Assembly: GCA_016794345.1 (NCBI GenBank)
Contig: JAEUKE010000032.1
Span: forward strand, 1-64,000
DNA: 64,000 bases
Source of the DNA: Myxococcales bacterium
Lineage (GTDB): Bacteria; Myxococcota_A; Polyangia; Polyangiales; Polyangiaceae
Direction of reading: 5' to 3'
How positions within the stretch are numbered: position 1 is the first letter of the stretch; every line of letters starts with the position of its first letter. Position numbers and translations under genes: made by a program. Below the pieces are notes generated by a model. The model was not told where the DNA came from and did not search any database. It worked only from the letters and a program-made list of their open reading frames with translations. Positions 45,440-54,420 of the stretch are shown here, piece after piece.

Positions 45440-46684
45440 CTACCCGCGGTAGCCGGTGGCGCCGCCGCTGCGGTCGATGAGGATGGAGAGCAGCATGTCG
45501 CTGAGCACGTTGATGAGCGACCGGGCTCTCGCGATGATCCAGTCCACCGAGAGGATGAGCGGCAAGAGCTCGACCGGGAGGCCCACCGTCCCGAGCACGA
45601 GAGCGAGCGAGATGAAGCCGGCCTCCGGAACCCCCGCGACCCCCATGGCCGCGACGATGCACGTGACGGCCGCGAACATCTGCTCGCCCAGCGAGAGGTG
45701 GAAGCCCATCGCCTGCGCCACGAAGAGCACGGCCATCCCCTCGTAGAGGACGATGCCGTCATTGTTCAGGTTGGTCCCCACGCAGGCCCCGAGCGTCGAG
45801 GCGGAGCGCGACACACCCAGACGATCGAGCGCCTGCAGCGTCACCGGGAGCGTGGCGAGGCTGGAGTTGGTCCCCAGGGCGACGACGAGCGGCTCGCGCG
45901 CCCCCTTCCAGAAGCGCCGGAGCGACATGCGCGCGTAGAAGACGAGCCACGCCTGGTAGGTGACGACCACGTGAAGGGCGAGGCCAAACAGGCCGACGCC
46001 GACGTAGACGCCGAGGCCCTTGAGCGGCGCGTACCCGTGCTCGCCCACCGTCTTGGCGGAGACGGCGAAGACGGCGAACGGGATGAGCTTGATGACCCAG
46101 CCCAGCACGATCTCGGTGACGCGCAGGAGGGTGGCGATGAGCGCCTCCACCGCCTGGTAGCCCGTGCTGCCCGCCGCGATCTGCTCGGTCCGGACGCGGC
46201 GCAGGCCGAACCCCAGCATGAGCGCGACGATGATGACGCTGATGACGATGTTCTCGGCGAACGGCGTGACGAAGTTCGACGGCACGTACGAGACGAGCGT
46301 CTTCAGGAAGTCCACCTTCTTGCCCGCGTACGCGCTCGCGTCGCCGGTGAGCGCGGGCAAGGCCAGGTGCTCGCCGGGCCGGAGCACGTTCGAGAGCAGG
46401 AGGCCGATGCCGAGCGCGATGGTCACGTTCACCATCGCGAAGAAGAGCATCCGCAGCGCGTCGCGCCCCTTCACCTCGGTCGTGAGGATGGAATTCACGA
46501 TGGAGAGGAAGAGGAGCGGGGTGGCGACGCCCTTGATGAGCGTGATGACGATGCGACCGATCTCGCCGAGGATGAAGCCGCTCTTGCCGAGGCGGGGACC
46601 GAGGAGGAGGCCGAGGATCATCGCCCCCAGGATGAGGGCGTAGAGCGGCACGCCCCCCTTCTCCTTCTCGCTCGCGCCGCTCAT
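45440..46684 (-). CDS. Dicarboxylate/amino-acid:cation symporter (DAACS)
   Basis: 414 aa with about eight helices and two re-entrant hairpins. GVATPLLFLSIVNSILTTEV, the Ser/Asn-rich hairpin ALGTNSSLATLPVTLQALDR, NNDGIVLYEGMAVLFVAQAM and VAAMGVAGVPEAGFISLALV are the GltPh/DctA signature regions. Takes up acidic amino acids or C4-dicarboxylates with Na+ or H+. The start ATG overlaps the polA stop (46681-46684). Confidence 0.93.
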   Translation of the reverse strand: MSGASEKEKGGVPLYALILGAMILGLLLGPRLGKSGFILGEIGRIVITLIKGVATPLLFLSIVNSILTTEVKGRDALRMLFFAMVNVTIALGIGLLLSNVLRPGEHLALPALTGDASAYAGKKVDFLKTLVSYVPSNFVTPFAENIVISVIIVALMLGFGLRRVRTEQIAAGSTGYQAVEALIATLLRVTEIVLGWVIKLIPFAVFAVSAKTVGEHGYAPLKGLGVYVGVGLFGLALHVVVTYQAWLVFYARMSLRRFWKGAREPLVVALGTNSSLATLPVTLQALDRLGVSRSASTLGACVGTNLNNDGIVLYEGMAVLFVAQAMGFHLSLGEQMFAAVTCIVAAMGVAGVPEAGFISLALVLGTVGLPVELLPLILSVDWIIARARSLINVLSDMLLSILIDRSGGATGYRG

Positions 46685-49383
46685 GCTTCAGCCCAGCTCT
46701 TGCCCCAGCCGACGTCGACCACCAGCGGGACGTCGAGCGTGACGACGTTCTCCATCACCTCGCGGATCTTGGCGGCGGCCTCCTCCGCGCGCTCCTCCGG
46801 CACCTCGAAGTCGAGCTCGTCGTGCACGGTGAGCACCATCTTCGCGCCGGGCACGACCGGCTCGCGCAGCTTCACCATGGCGAGCTTGAGGATGTCGGCC
46901 GCCGTGCCCTGGATGGGCGTGTTCTGCGCGATGCGCTCCGCGTAGGCGCGACGCATGCGGTCGGAGTTGTGCAGGTCCGGCAGGAGGCGGATGCGCCCGA
47001 GCAGCGTCCGGACCTTCTCGGTGCGGCGGGCCTCTTCCATGGTCTGGCGCATGAAGGTGGCGACGCCCTCGTAGCGCTGGAAGTAGGCCTCGATGAACTC
47101 CGCCGCGTCCTTGCGCGGGATCGAGAGGCGCTTGGCTAGCGCGGCCTCCCCCATGCCGTAGATCACGCCGAAGTTGATGGTCTTGCTGCGGCGCCGCATC
47201 TCGTCCGTCACCGAGTCGGCGTCGACGCGGAACACCTCCATCGCCGTGCGCACGTGAATGTCTTGCCCGGTGCGGAAGGCGTCGACCATGACCGGGTCGT
47301 GGGAGAGGTGCGCGAGCACGCGGAGCTCGATCTGCGAGTAGTCCGCCGAGAGGAAGACGTGCCCGGGCGGCGCCACGAACGCCTTGCGGATCTCCTTGCC
47401 GAGATCCGTCCGGATCGGGATGTTCTGCAGGTTCGGCTCTTCGCTCGAGATGCGCCCGGTGGCCGCGACGGCCTGGCGCCAGTGACCGTGGATGCGCCCG
47501 GTGTCGGGGTGGATGAGCCGCGGCAGCGCGTCGACGTAGGTGCCCTTCAGCTTGGCGATCGCGCGGTGCTCGAGGATGACCTTGGGCAGCGCGTGGTCGT
47601 CGGCGATCGCCTCGAGCGCCTCGGCGTCGGTCGAGCGGCCAGTCTTCGTCTTCTTGGTCGCCTTCAGGCCGAGCTCGTCGAAGAGCACCGCCTCGAGCTG
47701 CTTGGGCGAGGCCACGTTCAGATCGGGGTGGCCGGACACCGCGCGCGCCTTCGCCTCGAGCTCGGTGAGCTCCTTCGACATGACCTCGTTGAGGTGGCCC
47801 AGGACCTTCGTGTCCACCATGACGCCACGCCGCTCCAGATCGGCGAGGACGAACGAGAGCGGCATCTCCAAAGTCTCGAAGATGCTCGTGAGCCCGTTCT
47901 CGCCGAGCTTGGCGCGGCAGCGCTCCCAGACGCGCAGCGCGGCGTCCGCCCACGACGCCGCGAAGGGCGTGCTGTCTTCGACGGGCAGCTCCTCGAGCGA
48001 GGTCTGCGGCCGGCCGCGTTGTTTCGGCGCGACGCTCTCGAGCATGGGGATCTTCACGCCGGCCTCACGCTCCGCGACGTTCACCGGGTCGTGTGTCACC
48101 TCCGGATCGAGGAGGTAGCTCGCGAGCATGCCGTCGAAGGTGACGCCGCGCAGGGTCACGCCGTGCCGGCTCAGCGCGACGTCCGCACGCTTCGTGTCGT
48201 GGCCGACCTTGGCGATCGACGCGTCCTCCAGGATGGGCCCGAAGGTGGAGGCGAAGGTCTTCCAGGGGATCTGCTTGGGGACGCCGAGATAGCGGTGCGC
48301 GATGGGCACGTACGCCGCGCGGCCGGGCGCGGTGGCGATCGCCACGCCGACGATCCCACACCGCATCGCGTCCTCCGCCGTGGTGTGCAGCGCGATCGCG
48401 ACCGCCTCGCACCCCTTGGCCTCCTGGGCGAGCGCCTCGAGCTCCGCCGGATCGAGGATGGTGCGGTACACGGCGTCGATCGCTGCGGCCTTCGGCTTCT
48501 GCTCGCGCGGGAGCTGGCCGATCTGCCGGGTGAAGCCGAGCATGGTGAAGAGCGCGCGGAGCTGCGCGACATCGCCGCCGTCGTAGTGCAGCGCGTCTTT
48601 GTCGAGCGTGACGGGCACGTCCTCGCGGAGGGTGACGAGCTCGCGCGAGATGTCGGCGTCCGCCCTGTGGGTGGTGAGCGACTCGCGGATCTTCTGCTTC
48701 TTGATCTTGTCGAGGTTCTGGTAGACGCCGTCGAGGCTGCCGTACGCGAGCATGAGCTCGGCCGCGGTCTTCACGCCGACGCCGGGCACACCCGGCACGT
48801 TGTCGGAGGTGTCGCCGACGAGCGCCAGGAGATCGCGCACCTGCCGCGGGGGGACGCCGAACTTCTGCTCCACCTCCGGCGGGCCGTAGACGCGGTCCCG
48901 CATCGCGTCCCACATGACGCATTTGTCATCGACAAGCTGCATCAGATCCTTGTCGGCGGAGGCGATGACGACACGCAGCCCGGCCTCCTTCGCCTGCTTC
49001 ACGAGCGCGGCGATGACGTCGTCCGCCTCGAAGCCGGGGACCTGGATGGCCGGGATGCGGAAGGCGTCGACGATCTCGCGCGTGCGCTTCATCTGCACGA
49101 CGAGGTCGTCCGGACGCGGCGGACGCGTGGCCTTGTAGCGCGGGTCGAGCTCCTCCCGGAAGTTGCCGGGTCCCTCGAGCGCGCAACCCAGGAAGACCGG
49201 TTTCTTCTCGTTGACGAGCTTCTGCAGCATCGTCGTCGTGCCGTAGGTCGCGTTCGTCGGCTCGCCGTTGGCGGCCGCGAGCGGCCCGATCGCGTGGTAG
49301 GCGCGGAAGAGGTACCCCGACAGGTCGACGAGGTAGAGCACGTCTGGCGAGCCAGGCGCCGGCAGCTCCGTCGGGCGACTCAT
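46681..49383 (-). CDS. polA: DNA polymerase I
   Basis: 900 aa, normal length. The N-terminal 5'-3' exonuclease (YLVDLSGYLFRAYHAIGPL, then ASADKDLMQLVDDKCVMWDA) is intact. The middle exonuclease domain keeps the fold (GVTFDGMLASYLLDPEVTHD), but the ExoI D-x-E pair is replaced (AVAIALHTTAED), so 3'-5' proofreading is probably lost, as in Taq polymerase. The polymerase domain has motif A DYSQIELRVLAHLSHD, motif B RRRSKTINFGVIYGMGEAAL and motif C VHDELDFEVPEE. Okazaki-fragment processing and repair synthesis. Translationally coupled to the downstream symporter gene by a 4-bp overlap. Confidence 0.97.
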   Translation of the reverse strand: MSRPTELPAPGSPDVLYLVDLSGYLFRAYHAIGPLAAANGEPTNATYGTTTMLQKLVNEKKPVFLGCALEGPGNFREELDPRYKATRPPRPDDLVVQMKRTREIVDAFRIPAIQVPGFEADDVIAALVKQAKEAGLRVVIASADKDLMQLVDDKCVMWDAMRDRVYGPPEVEQKFGVPPRQVRDLLALVGDTSDNVPGVPGVGVKTAAELMLAYGSLDGVYQNLDKIKKQKIRESLTTHRADADISRELVTLREDVPVTLDKDALHYDGGDVAQLRALFTMLGFTRQIGQLPREQKPKAAAIDAVYRTILDPAELEALAQEAKGCEAVAIALHTTAEDAMRCGIVGVAIATAPGRAAYVPIAHRYLGVPKQIPWKTFASTFGPILEDASIAKVGHDTKRADVALSRHGVTLRGVTFDGMLASYLLDPEVTHDPVNVAEREAGVKIPMLESVAPKQRGRPQTSLEELPVEDSTPFAASWADAALRVWERCRAKLGENGLTSIFETLEMPLSFVLADLERRGVMVDTKVLGHLNEVMSKELTELEAKARAVSGHPDLNVASPKQLEAVLFDELGLKATKKTKTGRSTDAEALEAIADDHALPKVILEHRAIAKLKGTYVDALPRLIHPDTGRIHGHWRQAVAATGRISSEEPNLQNIPIRTDLGKEIRKAFVAPPGHVFLSADYSQIELRVLAHLSHDPVMVDAFRTGQDIHVRTAMEVFRVDADSVTDEMRRRSKTINFGVIYGMGEAALAKRLSIPRKDAAEFIEAYFQRYEGVATFMRQTMEEARRTEKVRTLLGRIRLLPDLHNSDRMRRAYAERIAQNTPIQGTAADILKLAMVKLREPVVPGAKMVLTVHDELDFEVPEERAEEAAAKIREVMENVVTLDVPLVVDVGWGKSWAEA

Positions 49384-49460
49384 GGCGTGAGGCGTATCAT
49401 AGGATCGCTCGCCGGGGCCCGCTCGAGCGGGGCATCCGCTCGAGCAGAGATGGGGGTTGC

Positions 49461-49485
49461 CCCTTCTCCTGCGCTCCGTCTCGCC
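49461..49485 (-). repeat. Inverted, diverged copy of the 58-bp-family core
   Basis: CCTTCTCCTGCGCTCCGTCT is the reverse complement, with one difference, of the core found at 49677-49819. Confidence 0.5.
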
Positions 49486-49572
49486 CGAGCGGCCACGCGC
49501 CCGGCGAGCTCTCCGAGCCGTGTGAGCAACACGGCAGCTGGTCCGTCACGTTCCGGCCGAGGCAGCACAGGC

Positions 49573-49657
49573 CCTTCTCCGAAGCGTAGTGAGTATGTCC
49601 CGAAGGCAGCTCCATACCGTCCGGGCTTGGCTCTCGGCGGCCGTGGCAGGCCGCCGA
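49573..49657 (+). repeat. 120-bp-family repeat unit, single copy
   Basis: 85-bp unit beginning CCTTCTCCGAAGCGTAGTGA, containing GTATGTCCCGAAGGCAGCTC and ending in the perfect hairpin CTCGGCGGCC-GTGGCA-GGCCGCCGAG. The same unit occurs in reverse orientation at 55850-56239 and in this orientation at 63676-64000. Confidence 0.85.
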
Positions 49658-49676
49658 GCTTTATGCGCCGTAGGGA

Positions 49677-49852
49677 CCGGCGAGACGGAGCGAAGGAGAA
49701 GGCGCCCCCCCGTCCCCGCCCGAGCGGCCACGCGTCCGGCGAGACGGAGCGAAGGAGAAGGGCAACCCCTCTCCGCCCGAGCGACCACCGCGTCCGGCGA
49801 GACGGAGCGAAGGAGAAGGGCCAACCCCTCCCCGCCCGAGCGTCCCCGCGCC
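49677..49852 (+). repeat. 58-bp-period tandem repeats
   Basis: Core CGAGACGGAGCGAAGGAGAA, preceded by CCGG and followed by GG, recurs at 49677, 49736 and 49794, i.e. every 58-59 bp, separated by a variable GC segment with CCCGCCCGAGCG. The array abuts the aminotransferase stop. Inverted copies lie at 55746-55831. It fills most of the 469-bp gap between polA and the aminotransferase gene, with no gene inside. Confidence 0.8.
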
Positions 49853-51061
49853 TCAGGCCACCTTCGCGAGGCCCTCGACCAGACGCGGGATGTCGCGCTC
49901 GGCGACCGAGCAGAGCGCGACGCGGAGCGCGCCGGGCTGCGGGACGACGAAGATGCCGTCGGCCTTGAGGCGCTCGGCGGCGGCGCGTGCGTCCTTCACG
50001 AAGACGGTGGTGAAGAAGCCGCCATCGTAGCGGGGGTACCGGAGGCCGGCCTTGGAGGCGAGGTCGTTGAAGGTGCCGACGCGGCGCTGGAGCAGCTCGA
50101 TGCAGCCGGCGCGCTCGCGATCGATGCGCGCGCGGCGTGTGGAGTCGAGCAGGATGTTCGCGATGGCGGCCATTCCGCCGGCGTTCACGTTCGACCAGGT
50201 GCCGCGACACGAATAGACGAGCGCGTTCTGGATGCGGCGGCGCTCCTCTTCCTCCGGCTGCACGGCGACGAGCGCGCCGACGCGGAGGCCGTACTCGAGG
50301 AAGGCCTTGGACGCGGACCACGCGAACATGATCAGCGCCTTGTTGGCGATGGGCAGCATCGCGTCGAGCATGACGTCGAGCGGCTGCGCGCCGAACTTGG
50401 CGTAGGCGATGTCGAGGCAGATCGCGACGGGGCCGGCTGCGGACACGTCTTCGATCGCGGCGCGCAGGCGCTTCCACTCGGCGTCGTCGAACGAGTAGCC
50501 GCTCGGGTTGTGGCAGGGCGAGTTCAGGAACACGAGCGCGCGGCCCTGCTTCTTCACCAGGCGAGACAGCTCGGTGTGGAACGCCTCGGTGTCGAGGCCG
50601 CCCGATGTGGTGAACATCTCGAAGGTCTCGAGGTTGCGATCCGTCTCGTCCGCGAGGGTCTTGTAGGGGCCCCAGTAGAAGGAGCTGGTCAGGAGCGACT
50701 GGCCGGGCTCGAGGAAGTTTGCGATCGCGTGGCGGAGCGCGCCGGTGCCGCCGGGTGTGGCGACCGACGCGACCATCTTCGCCTCGGGGCGGTCGCCGAA
50801 CAGATCGAGCGCGACGCCACGCAGGAAGTCCGGCGAGCCGGCGATGGGCGCGTAGCCCGCGACGACCTGCGGCGAGAGCTCGTGCAGGGCCTCGTTCACG
50901 CCGTCGAGCGTGGCGAGCTTGCCCTCGTCGTCGAGGAGGGAGCCCACCGTGGCGTTCACCACGCGCTCTCCGGCCTGGGCGCGGGCCTTCGCCTCGGCGT
51001 TGAGGGCGAAGATGGGATCGTCGGCGGGGCGCAGCGTTCGCGAGGGGATGAGGAACGACAT
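49853..51061 (-). CDS. PLP-dependent aminotransferase, class I/II
   Basis: 402 aa from ATG 51061. Fold-type I: VASVATPGGTGALRHAIANF, NSPCHNPSGYSFDDAEW, CLDIAYAKFGAQ and the PLP lysine in SASKAFLEYGLRVG (Lys252). Resembles aspartate/aromatic aminotransferases. Substrate is not set by sequence alone. Its 3' end runs straight into the 58-bp repeats. Confidence 0.9.
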   Translation of the reverse strand: MSFLIPSRTLRPADDPIFALNAEAKARAQAGERVVNATVGSLLDDEGKLATLDGVNEALHELSPQVVAGYAPIAGSPDFLRGVALDLFGDRPEAKMVASVATPGGTGALRHAIANFLEPGQSLLTSSFYWGPYKTLADETDRNLETFEMFTTSGGLDTEAFHTELSRLVKKQGRALVFLNSPCHNPSGYSFDDAEWKRLRAAIEDVSAAGPVAICLDIAYAKFGAQPLDVMLDAMLPIANKALIMFAWSASKAFLEYGLRVGALVAVQPEEEERRRIQNALVYSCRGTWSNVNAGGMAAIANILLDSTRRARIDRERAGCIELLQRRVGTFNDLASKAGLRYPRYDGGFFTTVFVKDARAAAERLKADGIFVVPQPGALRVALCSVAERDIPRLVEGLAKVA

Positions 51062-51188
51062 CGCTACAGCCACGTTCGGCAGGCTGCCGTCGGCAGTCAA
51101 GGGAAAGCCTGCGCTGATGCCTCGGCGCGGCGCGTCGGGTCCGTGCGCCGTTTGCCCGGACCAGGGGCCTTGTGGCTATCCTGGCCGG

Positions 51189-51542
51189 ATGTGGAAAAAG
51201 GGCGCTTTCTTGGGCTTTTTCGTGATCGCTGGCGCGGGCTGTGGGGCCGACGTGGAGGCCTCGTGCCTGGACGCGTGTGAAAAAGGCAACGAGTGCGCGG
51301 AGACGCCGCAGGACTGCAAGGAGACCTGCGACGAGGGCGTCAAGGCGGCGGAGCGGACCGGCTGCGAGAGCGAGACGGCCAGCTTCTACGATTGCCTCGC
51401 GTCCGACGCGGAATGTGGCGAGGACATCGGGTTCGGGAGCGACGTGTGCCAGGCCGAGTTCGGCGACGTGCTCTCGTGCGTGCTCGACTACTGCTCGGAG
51501 AATCCGAGCGCCGAGGACTGCTTCTCCGTGGACGACGGCTGA
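51189..51542 (+). CDS. Small Cys-rich lipoprotein
   Basis: 117 aa from ATG 51189. Lipobox AGAGC (about Cys18). Ten or more Cys in the mature part (SCLDACEKGNECAETPQDCK, CVLDYCSENPSAEDC) with an acidic background. Unknown function; two related Cys-rich lipoproteins occur in this window (27654, 57571). Confidence 0.75.
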   Translation: MWKKGAFLGFFVIAGAGCGADVEASCLDACEKGNECAETPQDCKETCDEGVKAAERTGCESETASFYDCLASDAECGEDIGFGSDVCQAEFGDVLSCVLDYCSENPSAEDCFSVDDG

Positions 51543-51605
51543 CGAGGCGCGTTGACGCGGTGCGGCTTCGGTTGTCAGCGCCGCTGCGCGGGCTACGCTT
51601 GGGTC

Positions 51606-53363
51606 ATGTCCAAGCCGTTCCTCTCGCTGGCGCTCGCGGTGGCCGCCGGTCTGGTGCCGACCGTCGCATCCGCCGATCCGAATGACGCCTACGGTCCGCC
51701 GCCCGAGGGCGTCGCCCCGAACGGCGCGAGCTGGGACGTGCCCGGCACGATCATCGTCGACGGCGACGACTCGCTCTCCGACTCGGAGCTGGCGGACGTC
51801 CTCGCGAGCGTCGCGGCGAAGTTCCCGGGGGTGACGTTCGAGAAGACCGACTTCGACGAGGACACGAAGATCAAGCTCGCGCGCGTCGCGCCCTCGCGCG
51901 TGGCGGAGATCGTCGACGCGATCGACGACGACGCGCGGCTCGAGAACGTGGAGCCGCTCGCGTGGGTCCGCGCGGAGATGGTGCCGAACGATCCGATGTA
52001 CAAGGACCAGTGGCACATGAAGCGCGCCGGCGCGGAGGCCGCGTGGGACTACGGCACCGGGCGCGGCGTCACCGTCGCCGTGATCGACACGGGCATCGCC
52101 TGCGAAGATCACGAGGGCTTCATGAAGGGGACGGACCTCGCGAGCACCGACTGCGTGCCGGGGTGGAACCTCATCTGGGACAACGAGCACGCCAACGACG
52201 ATCACGGCCACGGCACCCACGTCGCCGGCACCATCGCGCAGAGCACGAACAACGGCGTCGGCGTGACCGGCCTCGCGTTCGACGCGCGCCTCATGCCGGT
52301 GAAGGTGCTCGACAAACGCGGCTGGGGCACCACGCTGGACGTCGCGAACGGCATCCGCTGGGCGGCCGACAACGGCGCGCAGGTCATCAACCTGAGCCTC
52401 GGCGGCCCGCAGAACTCGAAGGTCCTGCAAGACGCGGTGGCTCACGCGCGCGAGAAGGGCGTCGTCATCGTCGCCTCCGCGGGCAACAGCGGCGGCTCGG
52501 TCGGCTACCCGGGCGGCTCGGAGGGTGTCATCGGCGTCTCGGCCAGCGATCAGAACGACAAGCTCGCGAGCTTCTCGTCGCGCGGCCCCGGCGTCGACAT
52601 CGCCGCCCCCGGCGTGGACGTCGTGCAGCAGACCATCTGCCAGGAGGGCAAGAACAAGTGCGAGATCTACGCGTCGTGGAAGGGGACCTCGATGGCCTCG
52701 CCCCACGTCGCGGCCGCCGCGGCGCTCCTCGTCGGCGCGGGCGTGACCGATCCGGAGGCCGTGGAAGCACGCCTCGAGGAGAACGCGCGCGTGGTCGACC
52801 CGAGCCAGAACGGCAAGCGGCTCTTCGGCTCGGGCATCCTCGACGCGGGCGCCGCGCTCCGGAAGGTCGCGTTCGACTACGGGCTCGCGCGCCTCGGGTT
52901 CCTCGTCCTGCTGACGGGCCTCGTCACCGCGTGGGCGCGCAAGGGCGCCGGCTCGAAGGCCGCCGGACCGAAGGGGCTCGGCTACTGGGTCGCGGCCCTC
53001 GCGACCGGACCGGGGCTCCTGTTCTTCGCTCCGCTCGTCCTCTCGCGCTCGCTCCTGCCGATCGACATCCTCGCGCGGCCCATCGCGGACCTGGATCTGT
53101 TCATCGGCGCGGGCTTGCACCGCTTGCTCCCGCTCGCCACCGCGCTCGTGCCGTTTGGGCTGCTGCTCGTGGGCTTCCAGAGCAAGGTTCTCCGCCAGGT
53201 CGCGGCGGGCGCGGGCGTCGGCACCGCCGCTTACATCGCGTCGCTCCTCGTCTTCCGTGAGGCGTGGGCGCCCTTCGGCGGCGCGCTCCTGGTCGCGTGG
53301 CTCGCGGCCAACGCGCTCGCGAGCCTCGTCATCGCGCGCACCTGTCTCTCCGAGACGAAGTGA
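51606..53363 (+). CDS. Subtilisin-like (S8) protease with C-terminal transmembrane domain
   Basis: 585 aa from ATG 51606. Signal peptide (FLSLALAVAAGLVPTVASA), propeptide-like region (about 30-130), then the S8 domain with Asp in VAVIDTGIACEDH, His in DDHGHGTHVAGTI and Ser in GTSMASPHVAAAAAL. After it, about 160 residues contain four to five hydrophobic helices (LGFLVLLTGLVTAW, LGYWVAALATGPGLLFFAPL, LVPFGLLLVGFQ, AYIASLLVFREAW, LVAWLAANALASLVI). The protease domain would thus be held at the membrane, an unusual C-terminus for this family. A further small lipoprotein gene follows. Confidence 0.85.
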   Translation: MSKPFLSLALAVAAGLVPTVASADPNDAYGPPPEGVAPNGASWDVPGTIIVDGDDSLSDSELADVLASVAAKFPGVTFEKTDFDEDTKIKLARVAPSRVAEIVDAIDDDARLENVEPLAWVRAEMVPNDPMYKDQWHMKRAGAEAAWDYGTGRGVTVAVIDTGIACEDHEGFMKGTDLASTDCVPGWNLIWDNEHANDDHGHGTHVAGTIAQSTNNGVGVTGLAFDARLMPVKVLDKRGWGTTLDVANGIRWAADNGAQVINLSLGGPQNSKVLQDAVAHAREKGVVIVASAGNSGGSVGYPGGSEGVIGVSASDQNDKLASFSSRGPGVDIAAPGVDVVQQTICQEGKNKCEIYASWKGTSMASPHVAAAAALLVGAGVTDPEAVEARLEENARVVDPSQNGKRLFGSGILDAGAALRKVAFDYGLARLGFLVLLTGLVTAWARKGAGSKAAGPKGLGYWVAALATGPGLLFFAPLVLSRSLLPIDILARPIADLDLFIGAGLHRLLPLATALVPFGLLLVGFQSKVLRQVAAGAGVGTAAYIASLLVFREAWAPFGGALLVAWLAANALASLVIARTCLSETK

Positions 53364-53394
53364 CCGATCGCCGGGTTGTGGTAGGGTCGCCCGC

Positions 53395-53601
53395 ATGAAG
53401 TGGGCGGCCCTCTTCGTTTTCCTCCTCGCCGGTTGCGGCGGCAGCTCGAGCGAGACGCCGTTCCCGCCGGAGCCTCTGGACGTGAACCTCGAGGCCGAGG
53501 ACATGTCGACGGCGGATCCCTACAAGGCGGCCAGACCGGACCAGCCGAAGAAGACCCCGGCCACCGCTGCACCAGCGGCCAGCGCCCCGCCGGCCAAATA
53601 G
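53395..53601 (+). CDS. Small lipoprotein
   Basis: 68 aa from ATG 53395. Signal peptide and lipobox in ALFVFLLAGCG, then a Pro/Ala/Lys-rich low-complexity body. No domain recognised. The initiation region GTCGCCCGC-ATG has no clear SD. It sits 31 bp after the protease stop. Confidence 0.6.
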   Translation: MKWAALFVFLLAGCGGSSSETPFPPEPLDVNLEAEDMSTADPYKAARPDQPKKTPATAAPAASAPPAK

Positions 53602-53670
53602 CCACGAGGCCCGGCAACCGAGGCAGGCAATGCAAGGTCTCCTCGGGTAAGCTCGTTCTGGGAACGGAAC

Positions 53671-54420
53671 TTGGCGGACCTCTACTCGAAGGTGACTCTT
53701 CGGCCTCGGTCGAAGCTCGAGAGGTTGGTCGATCTGCTCGAGCCCTCGTGCGACGTGCCGGGGCGCCCCAAGAACGGGCTCTGCACCCAGCTCGCGCTCT
53801 ATTTCCTCCTGTGGGGTGAGGCGCCTCCGCACGCCGCCGCCGAGGCGGTGAAGACGCTGCGGACGCCGGACGGCCAGCTCGACCCGGCGGAGCTCGGAGG
53901 CGGCGCGCGCGCTCTCGTGGAGTCGCTCTGCTCGGCGGCGCGGGTCGACGAGGTGGCCGGCGCGCTTCAAGCGGTCGCGCGGCTCGCTGCGGAGGGGCTC
54001 GAGACGGTGGCCCGCCGCGATCCCGAGGAGGCGCGCCGGCGCCTCGCTTCGCTGCCGCGCCTCCCCGCCGATCAAGCCGACTTCCTCCTGCTCGCGAGCG
54101 GCTGCGTGTCCACCGTCGCGCCGAGCCCGGCCGCGCTGCGCGTCGTGTCGCGTGTCGGCTACCCCGGCACCAGCTACGCGGCGCTCGCTCGCGCGATCGA
54201 CGCCGAGCTCCCCGAAGGCGATCCACACGAGGTCGCCTGGCGCGCCCACCATGTCCTCAAGCAGCACGGTCTTCGGACCTGCAAGGAATCTCCCGCGTGC
54301 TCGACCTGCCGCGCCGAGCCGGCCTGCAGCTACGCCGGGAAGGGAGATGACCCGTTTGTCAGGGTGAGCGCGATCAACCGAAACGGCTCCGCCCCCCCGG
54401 GAGACGGAGCCGGGGGGTGA
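53671..54420 (+). CDS. Endonuclease-III-like protein with degenerate catalytic site and intact FeS-type Cys cluster
   Basis: 249 aa from TTG 53671 (GGAACGGAA upstream serves as SD). The helical fold and C-terminus match endonuclease III/HhH-GPD glycosylases: HHVLKQHGLRTCKESPACST-CRAEPAC carries four Cys with spacing x5-x2-x5 (Nth has x6-x2-x5). Where Nth has LPGVGRKTA and AVDTHI-RV, this protein has LPADQADFL and VAPSPAALRV: the hairpin glycines, the catalytic Lys and the catalytic Asp are all replaced. So it probably binds DNA without glycosylase/lyase activity, or is an unrelated helical relative. The stop overlaps the next gene by GTGA. Confidence 0.6.
   Translation: MADLYSKVTLRPRSKLERLVDLLEPSCDVPGRPKNGLCTQLALYFLLWGEAPPHAAAEAVKTLRTPDGQLDPAELGGGARALVESLCSAARVDEVAGALQAVARLAAEGLETVARRDPEEARRRLASLPRLPADQADFLLLASGCVSTVAPSPAALRVVSRVGYPGTSYAALARAIDAELPEGDPHEVAWRAHHVLKQHGLRTCKESPACSTCRAEPACSYAGKGDDPFVRVSAINRNGSAPPGDGAGG

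Noticed and set aside
49380..53504. 1374-codon minus-strand frame
   Set aside because: It crosses the repeats, the aminotransferase gene in another frame and antisense of the subtilase; low-complexity Arg/Ala composition and no domain.
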